NCBI GenBank assembly: GCA_003635195.1
Contig: PYIY01000209.1
Coordinates: 57,394 to 121,393 of the forward strand
DNA from: Candidatus Poribacteria bacterium
GTDB taxonomy: Bacteria; Poribacteria; WGA-4E; WGA-3G
Length of the DNA stretch: 64,000 bases
Direction: 5' to 3'
Shown: one piece after another, positions 44,507 to 52,166 of the stretch
Layout of the letters: each line of letters opens with the position of its first letter
Position numbering within the stretch: position 1 is the stretch's first letter
Notes under the pieces: model-generated
The model's input: the letters and a program-made list of their open reading frames with translations, nothing else
Told to the model about the DNA's origin: nothing
Database searches by the model: none
Position numbers and translations under genes: made by a program

Positions 44507-44631
44507 AGTGTTAAAGCAATCGGTTTCTAATTTTATTCTATTTGTTACTACAAAAATATACCTACGATACGAACATACGGTTTACCAAAAACACGCTACA
44601 AAATCTAAGAGGAATAAATTTTGATCTACAC

Positions 44632-44652
44632 CTGAAAAAACATGTTTTTCAG
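44632..44652 (-). terminator. Possible terminator after the STAS gene
   Basis: A perfect 8-bp stem CTGAAAAA / TTTTTCAG with a 5-base loop, ending eight bases from the STAS stop. A-T rich, so likely weak; it would lower RsbU-like expression relative to STAS. Confidence 0.4.
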
Positions 44653-44659
44653 AAGAAAC

Positions 44660-45004
44660 CTATAGATTCGCAATAGCCGCTTCCTCATCTGGGAAGATGC
44701 CTGCGTATTTAGCAATCGCCATCATGCGAAAGGTTCGTTCTTGTGTAGCGGACAATCCACAGAAATTCAAGGTGCCTTCACGCTCTTCAAGCGCCTCTAT
44801 GATTTCAATAAGTATGGATATACCGATGCTGTTAATGAGTGTTGTTTGGTCAAGGTTGATGACGAGCTGCGTATAACCATTCTGAATGAGTTCTTGTGCT
44901 TTCTCGGAGAGTTTTTCTCCGAGCGCGTCATTCAGATACCCAGCTGTCTCAATTACCGCGTGTCCCTGCAACTCGCGAACTTGAATATCCAATTTGTTCA
45001 ACAA
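44660..45004 (-). CDS. STAS-domain anti-sigma factor antagonist
   Basis: About 114 residues. I favour the TTG at 45004 because AAGGAGG ends seven bases upstream; a longer TTG frame from 45034 would read through that SD. The STAS fold shows LVINLDQTTLINSIGISILIEI, with Ser in the NSIG position that is phosphorylated by RsbW-type kinases, and LNFCGLSATQERTFRMM. It should bind the kinase and free a sigma factor when unphosphorylated. Lies between the RsbU-like phosphatase and, after a 0.6-kb gap, the RsbW-like kinase. Confidence 0.88.
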   Translation of the reverse strand: MLNKLDIQVRELQGHAVIETAGYLNDALGEKLSEKAQELIQNGYTQLVINLDQTTLINSIGISILIEIIEALEEREGTLNFCGLSATQERTFRMMAIAKYAGIFPDEEAAIANL

Positions 45005-45027
45005 ACCGTTTACCTCCTTAACACTCT

Positions 45028-45440
45028 CCGTCAAATCTCCATGCTTTAGCTTGCGGGATGTAGACGGAAACCAAAAGCGTAATAAAAAAAATTGAAAATC
45101 TAATCAATATATGGTAAACTATACATAGTGTTCGGCATAGGTTGTGATTGATGCGTTGTCGGAACGCTCGTCAATCGAGACAATCACGTAAAAGCCTCAC
45201 ACGCCTCTATATTGACAAAGCCTTTCACGGTATCCGTTGCATGTATAGGGTAGCAGGCGTAAAAACCGCACCCGTTGAAAAATCACATGTCAAAGTCAAA
45301 TAGGTTGACACTTCGGTGTTGCATAGCAGGCTCGGCTGCTATTGTGGAGACGGATTAAGACGGTGGACTCTCTGAGAAAACCGCACTGTCTACGAAGCAC
45401 AAGCCCCAACCTTCAGGTTGTGGGTACCGTTGACGTACCT
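45028..45440 (+). mobile_element. IS200/IS605-type non-autonomous element with omega-RNA-like end
   Basis: About 410 bases. Left part 45029-45065 matches 13675-13713. Right part GGAGACGGATTAAGACGG, then GTGGACTCTCTGAGAAAACC, then GCACTGTC and the hairpin CCCAACC-TTCA-GGTTGTGGG, aligns over its whole length with 39030-39120 (minus). The right end GGTACCGTTGAC recurs at 13750-13761. Fragments of reading frame (for example LYIDKAFHGIRCMYRVAGV and LGCYCGDGLRRWTL) are broken by stops, so no transposase or TnpB is encoded. The following ~160 bases to 45601 hold only an AT-rich repeat (AAATAAGARCTGATATA). Confidence 0.6.
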
Positions 45441-45601
45441 AACCTGGCCTTGCAGACCGCCCCTAAAAATAAGAGCTGATATAAATAAGAACTGATATAT
45501 TAAAAAGGTGCCGTTTAGCAGCACACTCGAACACAGATTCATCGATGCCTCGCGACGGGTTCAAAATTATGTTACCAGTATAGCGAAAACGACACAGCCG
45601 C

Positions 45602-46033
45602 CTATTTCGGTGGCTTCTTTTTTGTGAAGCTAACAGTTGTGCCGTTAGGGCTGCTTTCTATAACCACCTCATCCATTAGAGCCCTAATAATCTGTAAGCC
45701 CCTGCCGCGCTTACGTAAATCGGTGTGTAACCCTGGTGTACCAAGTAAGCGCGTGCCGTCTAATGTATCCGTAGTTATACCAACCCCTCGGTCAGAGATT
45801 TTGACCTGCAGCTGATCATCCGTAACCAAGAACTGAATATGCACTTCCTTATCATCGCTTTGGCTATGTTCGGAAGCGTTAATACAGGTTTCAATAATTG
45901 CGAGTTGAATTTCTTCAACTGCTTCCTCGGTGAAATCTTTCAACTCAGCAAGGGCAGAACCTGTTTTCGCTGCAGCAAGTTCCATATCAGGGTACATAGG
46001 TATAGTGAGGAGTATTTTGTGTTCATCTGACAC
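45602..46033 (-). CDS. RsbW-like serine kinase (anti-sigma factor)
   Basis: 143 residues from a GTG with AAGGAGGG nine bases upstream. GHKL ATPase fold: N-box IIETCINASEHS, G1 ISDRGVGI, G2 RKRGRGLQIIRALMDEV, and SSPNGTTVSFTKK. RsbW/SpoIIAB kinases phosphorylate STAS proteins and hold a sigma factor. With the STAS and RsbU-like genes downstream the three parts of a partner-switching module are present; the sigma factor it would control is not next to it. Confidence 0.92.
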   Translation of the reverse strand: MSDEHKILLTIPMYPDMELAAAKTGSALAELKDFTEEAVEEIQLAIIETCINASEHSQSDDKEVHIQFLVTDDQLQVKISDRGVGITTDTLDGTRLLGTPGLHTDLRKRGRGLQIIRALMDEVVIESSPNGTTVSFTKKKPPK

Positions 46034-46367
46034 GCTATTTTTCCCTCCTTGCTATGGATTGTCGTTATAATATAGGAAATCTACAAAATTTGTCTAAGTA
46101 TGTGCTTTCTATGGATTCAAGAACTATAAAAGATTCAAATAAAGTTAAACTATCCGAACCCCAGTTGCTACTTATAAGATTTTAGACAGGTATACACCGT
46201 TTTTGATTGAAAATACAATGAATTTCCTCTAATCTTGGTGTTCTATAGGGTCCTGCCCCTACATTTTTTGTTTTAAAGCGGCAACTTAGGTTATCTTACT
46301 ATATTATTTTAAATTATGTCAACACTTTTATTTATTGCGTAATATCCACCTGCTAACCAAAATATTC
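46034..46367. other. Intergenic region
   Basis: 334 AT-rich bases with no gene. A short REP-like inverted segment (TATAGGGTCCTGCCCCTA) is at 46246-46263. The promoter for the RsbW-like gene is expected here but I see no convincing -35/-10 pair. Confidence 0.5.
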
Positions 46368-46922
46368 TTAGCGTTCAGAAACCTTCGTTTCGTCAACAAT
46401 CCAGCGAGCATCTGCTATCCGGGCAGATGCCTCTGACAACTCCGGCTGATAGGTCGCAAATTTCACCATATCACAACTAACAAGTAACTGTTGAACCCGT
46501 TGAACACACTGAGCACCTATTTGTGCACTCAGCATAGCGTGAAGCAGTGCGGTCGTCGTCAATTCCAGCGCAGGAATTTGATACCGCCCACTTATGTATT
46601 CGCGAAGCACATAAGCGATTCGGGTATGATACGTCTCCATGTCCCCACGCTTTAGCAAGTCGGAGGTTTCAATCGCTGCTAACTGCTCATAAGCCACCTC
46701 GTGCGGTAGTGGGACGTCTACCGCTTCGTCTTCGAGCACCGGTAAGGTCTGCGGACGTTTTCGGAGATAGAACCATGCCGAAACGGTTATGACCCCAAGT
46801 ATCACCGCGGCACCAATAAAATAAAACAGTAAGGCTTGTGGCACCTCCAGCGGCGGTTTGATATCGCGCAGACCTTGCCTGTCCACTGCGCCTTGCATAA
46901 GAATTTGTGTAAGTACGGACAT
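46368..46922 (-). CDS. Membrane protein with DUF4381-like domain
   Basis: 184 residues from the ATG at 46922 (AGGA upstream). One transmembrane helix (about residues 31-53, ALLFYFIGAAVILGVITVSA) and a cytoplasmic helical domain with AYEQLAAIETSDLLKRGD, YHTRIAYVLREYISGRY, IPALELTTTALLHAM, LLVSCDMVKFATYQPE. This pattern fits the DUF4381-like/BatD C-terminal proteins of MoxR-Bat loci, which agrees with the DUF58 and BatA-like genes downstream. Confidence 0.7.
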   Translation of the reverse strand: MSVLTQILMQGAVDRQGLRDIKPPLEVPQALLFYFIGAAVILGVITVSAWFYLRKRPQTLPVLEDEAVDVPLPHEVAYEQLAAIETSDLLKRGDMETYHTRIAYVLREYISGRYQIPALELTTTALLHAMLSAQIGAQCVQRVQQLLVSCDMVKFATYQPELSEASARIADARWIVDETKVSER

Positions 46923-47020
46923 ACTTCCTGCAAAAAAGCACAAAACACAACCAGAAATCCCTTAACCAACAAGCGTATTTAGTTTTAAGGATTTATCAGG
47001 TTTCGTATTTTTTCGAGGTT

Positions 47021-47056
47021 CCGGTGCGGTTAGGAAACCGCACCTACCGGGCCTGG
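47021..47056. repeat. REP-like palindrome (CCAGGCCYGGTAGG type, inverted)
   Basis: Reverse orientation copy of the palindromes at 24590 and 24656: ccggtgcggttaggaaaccg followed by cacctaccgggcctgg. Confidence 0.75.
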
Positions 47057-47076
47057 GTTGTCAAATAAGCAATACT

Positions 47077-47667
47077 TTACGCCGTCCAAGGCTCAATGAC
47101 TATCGACTTCGGGGCAGTTGGGCATGCATATTGACATACGCCACATCCTGTGCATCCGGGTTCAATCACCTCTACAATACCGTCTGCCGTGAGATGAATC
47201 GCATCCGCGCCAATGGGACAGGTATCAATACAGTAGGTACAAGCCACATCTTTGGTACGCAGACAGGTTTCGCCGTTGAAAACCGCCAATCCTATTTTAA
47301 TGTCTTCGGCATAAACGGGCTGCAGCGCACCACTCGGGCAGACGTACATACATGCCAAGGAATCACAGATAACACACGGTTGTTCATCAGGATCAATGTA
47401 AGGTGTGTTAACAAGGTCAGGCTGTGCACGCTCATCTAAAGGGAAAATCGCATTTGCGGGGCAGTTTTTGACGCAGTTACCACACCGATGACACGTCTCC
47501 AAGAATTCCGCTTCAGGCAAGGCACCAGGAGGACGCAACAGATTTCTACTGGGTGCTTCAACAGACGGCCCCTCACTCATCCTATCATCAAGAAATTCGG
47601 CGACAGGTTGCATGATTTGATTCAGGGCTTCCTTGAAAAAACCGCGTCTTCCTGTTGGATCCGACAT
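47077..47667 (-). CDS. Ferredoxin-type protein with four [4Fe-4S] motifs (NapG/MauM-like)
   Basis: 196 residues from the ATG at 47667 (AGGAT upstream). Four Cys clusters: CHRCGNCVKNCP, CVICDSLACMYVCP, CLRTKDVACTYCIDTCP (split motif) and CTGCGVCQYACP. This arrangement is that of NapG/NapH-type and MauM ferredoxins that pass electrons to periplasmic or membrane enzymes. The N-terminus (RRGFFKEAL) is a possible Tat-like RRxFF motif without a strong hydrophobic stretch. The SufR-like regulator gene is immediately upstream in the same direction. Confidence 0.88.
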   Translation of the reverse strand: MSDPTGRRGFFKEALNQIMQPVAEFLDDRMSEGPSVEAPSRNLLRPPGALPEAEFLETCHRCGNCVKNCPANAIFPLDERAQPDLVNTPYIDPDEQPCVICDSLACMYVCPSGALQPVYAEDIKIGLAVFNGETCLRTKDVACTYCIDTCPIGADAIHLTADGIVEVIEPGCTGCGVCQYACPTAPKSIVIEPWTA

Positions 47668-47712
47668 CTTTACATTTATCCTAAAAATTGTGACCCGCAC
47701 GCCTGTCTAACA

Positions 47713-48345
47713 CTACTTTTCTTTCGTCTTAGAAATCCGGTAACAACATCTATGGCTCCCGCGCATCAGATGTTCTTCTCGAACAACCTTCGCACCTAAG
47801 GATTGCCGGAAAAGTAACGTTTCGATCTCGCAGACATGCGGATACTCCTGCGCAATCACGGCGATAGGACAGTTATGTTCGATTAAGACGTAATCGTCAC
47901 CATCCTCTTCAAAACGTGCCATGTATCCCTCTTCATCACGGATACGTGCAAGTTCTTTGACCCGCTCGGACAGCGTTTTGCCTTCAAGCCGCTGTTGATA
48001 CGTCTCCAACTGCGACTTCATACGTCCACGGAAAACTTTGTTAATAAAACCGGGACCGTTAAATTTTGCCACCTCATGCATCAACCCGACAGCAAAGTTG
48101 GCATAAGTCGTCGGAAAGAGACCGTTCGCTTCATCGGTTAATTGATAAACGTGCACCGGACGACCACGCCCCTGTTTTTCTTGGTAGTGTGCAACCAATC
48201 CTTCCGCTTCGAGGATGGCGAGGTGTTGTCGGACCCCCATCTGACTGATATGCAACGCCTCTGTCAGTTGACCAACAGTCATACCAGCACGCATTTTCAG
48301 CAGCTGCAGGATTCGCATTCGGGTTTCGCTCATTTCGCAATTCAC
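47713..48345 (-). CDS. SufR-like winged-helix transcriptional regulator
   Basis: 210 residues from a GTG at 48345 preceded by GAGGT. The N-terminal helix-turn-helix (RAGMTVGQLTEALHISQMGV, RQHLAILEAEGLV) with the beta-wing GRGRPVHVYQLT is DeoR/ArsR-like. The C-terminus has C-x12-C (NCPIAVIAQEYPHVC) and a later RCC, close to the Cys spacing of SufR, the Fe-S-sensing repressor of Fe-S assembly genes, though one middle Cys is a Lys here. The neighbouring ferredoxin suggests it regulates Fe-S proteins. Confidence 0.82.
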   Translation of the reverse strand: MNCEMSETRMRILQLLKMRAGMTVGQLTEALHISQMGVRQHLAILEAEGLVAHYQEKQGRGRPVHVYQLTDEANGLFPTTYANFAVGLMHEVAKFNGPGFINKVFRGRMKSQLETYQQRLEGKTLSERVKELARIRDEEGYMARFEEDGDDYVLIEHNCPIAVIAQEYPHVCEIETLLFRQSLGAKVVREEHLMRGSHRCCYRISKTKEK

Positions 48346-48670
48346 GTAATTACCTCATAATTATGAACTAATAACAATACGCTACGTTTTTACAACCTCT
48401 AAAAACATTATATCACAGTTACATATCACAATTCAACATAATTTATGGTTATCAGTTTGCCTCGCAGTGAGAGTCATCAGTTAAGAGGGGACTTGGAACA
48501 GTTGCGTTCACTATCCAAGCAACAGCAAACCTCTTTAACTGAAAACTGAAAACCGATAACTGGTAACTGGTCTGCCATTTTTCTTTTGTCTATATATCAC
48601 TTCTATGATACAATTTTGTACAGGGCACTTGCAAACCCTCAGTCAGAAGAACTAAAGGAGCATCTGGAAA
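48346..48670. other. Divergent intergenic region with heptad palindrome
   Basis: 325 bases between the SufR-like gene (minus) and PhyH (plus). A heptad palindrome spans 48447-48574: AGTTTGC/TCAGTTAAGAGG on the left, an imperfect inner hairpin, and CTCTTTAACTGAAAACTG...GGTAACTGG on the right. No gene otherwise. The PhyH SD AAAGGAG is at 48652-48658. Confidence 0.7.
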
Positions 48671-49486
48671 ATGCGACACGAACTCACCACGGAACAAATA
48701 GATTTCTACCAAAAAAACGGATTTCTCGTCATTGAGAACTTCCTTGATGCCGACGAACTCAAAGAATGGCGACGGTGCACCGACGAATCTGTCGAAGAAC
48801 GGCTCGGCACCTCCGTTGAACACATGACAAACCAGTTGGACCCGTCTAACTTTTATGCACGGGTCTTTACACAATGCCTGCGTTTGGCAGATTCACACAC
48901 AGGCATGCGGAAACTGATACACGAGCCGAAAATCGGGAAGATGGCAACGCTGCTCGCAGGCGTTAATGGGATGCGGATCTGGCACGATCAAGCGTTGATT
49001 AAACCACCATCCGGGAACCCGACTGCATGGCACCTCGATGTCCCCTACTGGTCATTTGACTCACGGGACGCGGTTTCGTTTTGGGTCGCATTGGACGATG
49101 CCACCCTCGCAAACGGGTGTATGTGGTATCTACCCGGCACCCATAAAACTGCACGCTTTGATAACGTCGGCATCGGTGAAAACATAGGCGCGTTGTTTAA
49201 TGTCTACCCGGAATGGAAAGAACTTGCACCGCAATCGGCACCCTGCCCCGCCGGCTCAATGGTATGGCATAACGGCTTATGCGCACACGGTGCTGGCGCG
49301 AACATGACATTCTCCCATCGCCGAGCTATGACGTGTGGTTTTATGCCTGATGGATGCACCTTCAACGGCAAACGAAACATCCTACCGGAAGACTATTTTA
49401 ACTCGCTCGAAATTGGTGACGTGCTTGACAACAACATCCAGAACACACTCGTCTGGCATAAAGATTGGGAAACACAAGGGGAATAG
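48671..49486 (+). CDS. Phytanoyl-CoA dioxygenase-family (PhyH) oxygenase
   Basis: 271 residues, SD AAAGGAG. Fe(II)/2-oxoglutarate dioxygenase: WHLDVPYW gives the His and Asp ligands, CAHGAGANMTFSHRRAMTCG the distal His and the 2OG-binding Arg, and FWVALDDATLANGCMWYLPGTH is the family core. Shorter than the PhyH at 38069 and only distantly similar. Together with the next gene (sulfatase fold) it may act on sulfated or methylated host metabolites, but substrates are not predictable. The stop TAG is in a heptad element. Confidence 0.9.
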   Translation: MRHELTTEQIDFYQKNGFLVIENFLDADELKEWRRCTDESVEERLGTSVEHMTNQLDPSNFYARVFTQCLRLADSHTGMRKLIHEPKIGKMATLLAGVNGMRIWHDQALIKPPSGNPTAWHLDVPYWSFDSRDAVSFWVALDDATLANGCMWYLPGTHKTARFDNVGIGENIGALFNVYPEWKELAPQSAPCPAGSMVWHNGLCAHGAGANMTFSHRRAMTCGFMPDGCTFNGKRNILPEDYFNSLEIGDVLDNNIQNTLVWHKDWETQGE

Positions 49487-49583
49487 TTACCAGTTACCAG
49501 TGTCCAGTTACCAGATGTGTCCTTTCTGGCAACTGGACACTGGACACTGGAAACCACTTCTTTACTGATAACTGATAACTATT
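49484..49583. repeat. Heptad palindrome between PhyH and sulfatase-fold genes
   Basis: Starts at the PhyH stop codon (TAGTTACCAGTTACCAG), centre ATGTGTCCTTTCT near 49515-49527, then AACTGGACACTGG-type and AACTGAT units to 49583, just before the next gene's AAAAAGGAG SD. Confidence 0.88.
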
Positions 49584-49604
49584 AATAAAAAGGAGAATTG
49601 TGAT

Positions 49605-50999
49605 ATGGCAAAACAGCCAAATATTGTACTGATGGGAGTCGACTCGCTCCTCGCAACACACATGAGCTGCTACGGGTACCATCGATTGACAACACCGCAT
49701 ATCGACCGATTTGCAGAGAGCGGAACCCTCTTTGAAAAAACTTACAGCGCACACATCCCGACAACGAGTGCGTATGCATCTATGCTAACTGGGTTAGATA
49801 CATTCAGCACACAAGTGGTCGCGTTACGGCACCAAGGACCACTCCGCGAAGAGGTCAAAACGTTGGCAGAAATCCTCAAAGACGTAGGTTACGACACGAC
49901 GTGCGTCGGGTTCGGCGGTCCGAGTGCGCGTGGGTTTGACACCTATCTTGACTACTCTGGATGGGGGCCCGATGACACTGGACGGAGTCCGAAAGCGGAA
50001 AATCTCAACAAAACTACCCTCCCAGAACTGAATCGGTTGATTGACCAGAGCGACGAAAAACCGTTCTTCCTGTTCCTGCGCCACATGGACCCACACTCTC
50101 CGTACCTACCACCCGCGCCTTACGAACGAACGTTCTATCACGGCGATGAGTGCGATCCAAGCAATAAATCTATGGAACCGGTGATGACGTTTAAACCGTT
50201 TTGCGACTACTTCGCCACTTGGATGCCACCCGGCATCACCGATAAGGACTACGTCATCGCGCAGTACGACGGCGCAATTGCTTACATGGATGCGTGTATC
50301 CAGACGCTTTTTAATGCCCTTGAAACACGCGGAGTGATGGATGAGACGATCATCGTTATCAATGGGGATCACGGTGAAACGCTCTACGACCACGAATGCT
50401 GGTTCGATCATCACGGGCTCTACGATGTCACGTTGCACGTCCCGCTTATTATCCGGTATCCTGGTCGCGTGCCTGCCGGAAAACGGGTCTCAGGCTATAA
50501 CCAACACAAAGACCTCGTGCCGACACTCCTCGAATTAGCGGACATCGAAACCGATATCGAATTCGACGGACAGAGCCTCACCGCCTTAATTAATGGCGAG
50601 ATAACTTCCTTTGAAAGTGAGATCTATATCACAGAGTGTACATGGATGCGTAAACACGGTTGGCGGACCCCGGAATGGAAACTCATCGTCGCGCTTGAAC
50701 CCGACTTCCACTTCAAGCCGCCCGTTGAACTCTACAACCTTATCCAAGACCCTGATGAGAATAACAACCTCGCTGATACACACCCCGATATTGTCAATGT
50801 CCTCGAAACACGGATGAAAAGTTGGATTCGCCAACGAGAACAGGAGACAGGCTTGACGAACCCGATCATGACCCAAGGGGATTGGCACGGACACACAGGG
50901 GTCGGTCCATTCAAGAGCTCCGAACAGGCGTATAACACGATGCACATCGGGGATGCAGGAGCAGCCGCACGTCTACAAGCCAAATCAAGAGGTGAATAG
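49605..50999 (+). CDS. Sulfatase-fold hydrolase lacking the formylglycine motif
   Basis: 464 residues, cytoplasmic (no signal peptide). Alkaline-phosphatase superfamily fold: PNIVLMGVDSLLATHMSCYGY at the start, FLFLRHMDPHSPYLPP, AYMDACIQTLFNAL, INGDHGETLYDH (metal Asp/His) and VPLIIRYPG. The segment that should be C/S-x-P-x-R-x3-L-T-G reads TTSAYASMLTG: Thr53 stands at the Cys/Ser that becomes formylglycine, and Pro and Arg are gone. So it is probably not a classical sulfatase; a Thr nucleophile as in phosphodiesterases of the superfamily is possible. The second Asp of the usual DD pair is Ser14. Confidence 0.85.
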   Translation: MAKQPNIVLMGVDSLLATHMSCYGYHRLTTPHIDRFAESGTLFEKTYSAHIPTTSAYASMLTGLDTFSTQVVALRHQGPLREEVKTLAEILKDVGYDTTCVGFGGPSARGFDTYLDYSGWGPDDTGRSPKAENLNKTTLPELNRLIDQSDEKPFFLFLRHMDPHSPYLPPAPYERTFYHGDECDPSNKSMEPVMTFKPFCDYFATWMPPGITDKDYVIAQYDGAIAYMDACIQTLFNALETRGVMDETIIVINGDHGETLYDHECWFDHHGLYDVTLHVPLIIRYPGRVPAGKRVSGYNQHKDLVPTLLELADIETDIEFDGQSLTALINGEITSFESEIYITECTWMRKHGWRTPEWKLIVALEPDFHFKPPVELYNLIQDPDENNNLADTHPDIVNVLETRMKSWIRQREQETGLTNPIMTQGDWHGHTGVGPFKSSEQAYNTMHIGDAGAAARLQAKSRGE

Positions 51000-51059
51000 C
51001 GATTAGCCGTCAACCATCGGTTTCCGTCGGCTTTCGGCTATCAGTAAGAGATTGCTGAT

Positions 51060-51185
51060 TATAGTAAAACCTAAAAATAAATAGACACATTCGTAGCATA
51101 AACTTTTAGTTTGTGCCAGTCTGAATGCCTGTCATAGGTATTCAGACTGTTCGAGAGTGCCCAATTAATTCTAAACTTTACTATA
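51060..51185. mobile_element. 126-bp MITE-like element with terminal inverted repeats
   Basis: Exact 9-bp terminal inverted repeats TATAGTAAA (51060-51068) and TTTACTATA (51177-51185), flanking a sequence similar throughout to 34899-35022, with the same inner hairpin (AGTCTGAATGCC / GGTATTCAGACT). No coding capacity. TA at the outer edge would fit a TA-targeting (IS630/Tc1-type) transposase. Confidence 0.85.
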
Positions 51186-51335
51186 AATCAGCCCGCTCTT
51201 CAACAGCATCAAAAACGCAGCGCGTAATGAAGCAGATCGCTTATGGGCGAGTACGCCGCAAAATGGAGCGCGGATTCAAAAAGGACATGTCAAAACTCAA
51301 ATCCACGTTATTTAACCGCAAGGAAATTTAAAAAT

Positions 51336-52157
51336 ATGCCAGATTATAGACGAGATGAAGTTTTAGGACGACTAAGAGCCGAGTTGGATAAAGGTAAATC
51401 CTTACTTGCAGTCGGTGCAGGAACAGGTATCACAGCAAAATTCGCTGAGCAAGGTGGAGCAGACCTGATCGTAATTTACAACTCCGGTCGCTACCGGATG
51501 TCAGGGTTTGGATCCTGCGCGGGTCTGTTGGCTTACGGCGATGCAAACGCCATCGTCATGGAGATGGGGGAACGCGAGGTGTTACCTGTCGTCCAAGAGA
51601 CACCGGTTATTGCTGGCGTCAACGGCACAGACCCGACGCGTCGGATGAGCAATTTCCTCAAGCAGGTCCGCGATGTCGGTTTTGACGGTGTGAATAATTT
51701 CCCGACTGTCGGCGTGATTGATGGGACTTTTCGCGTGACACTCGAAGAGACGGGGATGGGTTTCTACAAAGAGGTCGAGACCATCGGCATCGCGCATGAG
51801 ATGGATCTTTTCACGATTGTCTATGTCTTCAACCCTGAAGAGTCCGAGAACATGGCGAAAGTCGGCGCGGACGTTATCATCGCACACATGAACACGACGG
51901 TCGGTGGTACGATTGGGGCAGAAACTGCTTTTACGCTTGAAGACGCAGCTGTACGTGTACAGGAAATATGTGATGCAGCAAAGGCACAGAATCCTGATGT
52001 GATCTGCTTGTCACACGGTGGTCCAATCGCAAAGGCACCAGATGCTGCGTATATCAACGAGAATACCGACACCGTCGGCTTTGTGGGTGCATCCAGCATT
52101 GAACGGTTCGCCTGCGAAGAGAGTATCCCGCGAGTCACCGCTTCGTTCAAGGAATGA
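51336..52157 (+). CDS. PEP-hydrolase-like TIM-barrel protein
   Basis: 273 residues from the ATG at 51336 (AAGGA upstream); an earlier frame from 51243 would begin in unconserved sequence. The body matches the PEP_hydrolase/TIM-barrel signal-transduction family: LLAVGAGTGITAKFAEQGGAD, IYNSGRYRMSGFGS, PVIAGVNGTDP, GFDGVNNFPTVGVIDG, VIIAHMNTTVGGTIGA. These are related to isocitrate lyase/PEP mutase barrels and are thought to cleave a 2-oxo-acid derivative. The metzincin-ankyrin gene follows by nine bases. Confidence 0.88.
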   Translation: MPDYRRDEVLGRLRAELDKGKSLLAVGAGTGITAKFAEQGGADLIVIYNSGRYRMSGFGSCAGLLAYGDANAIVMEMGEREVLPVVQETPVIAGVNGTDPTRRMSNFLKQVRDVGFDGVNNFPTVGVIDGTFRVTLEETGMGFYKEVETIGIAHEMDLFTIVYVFNPEESENMAKVGADVIIAHMNTTVGGTIGAETAFTLEDAAVRVQEICDAAKAQNPDVICLSHGGPIAKAPDAAYINENTDTVGFVGASSIERFACEESIPRVTASFKE

Positions 52158-52166
52158 AAATTCGTA

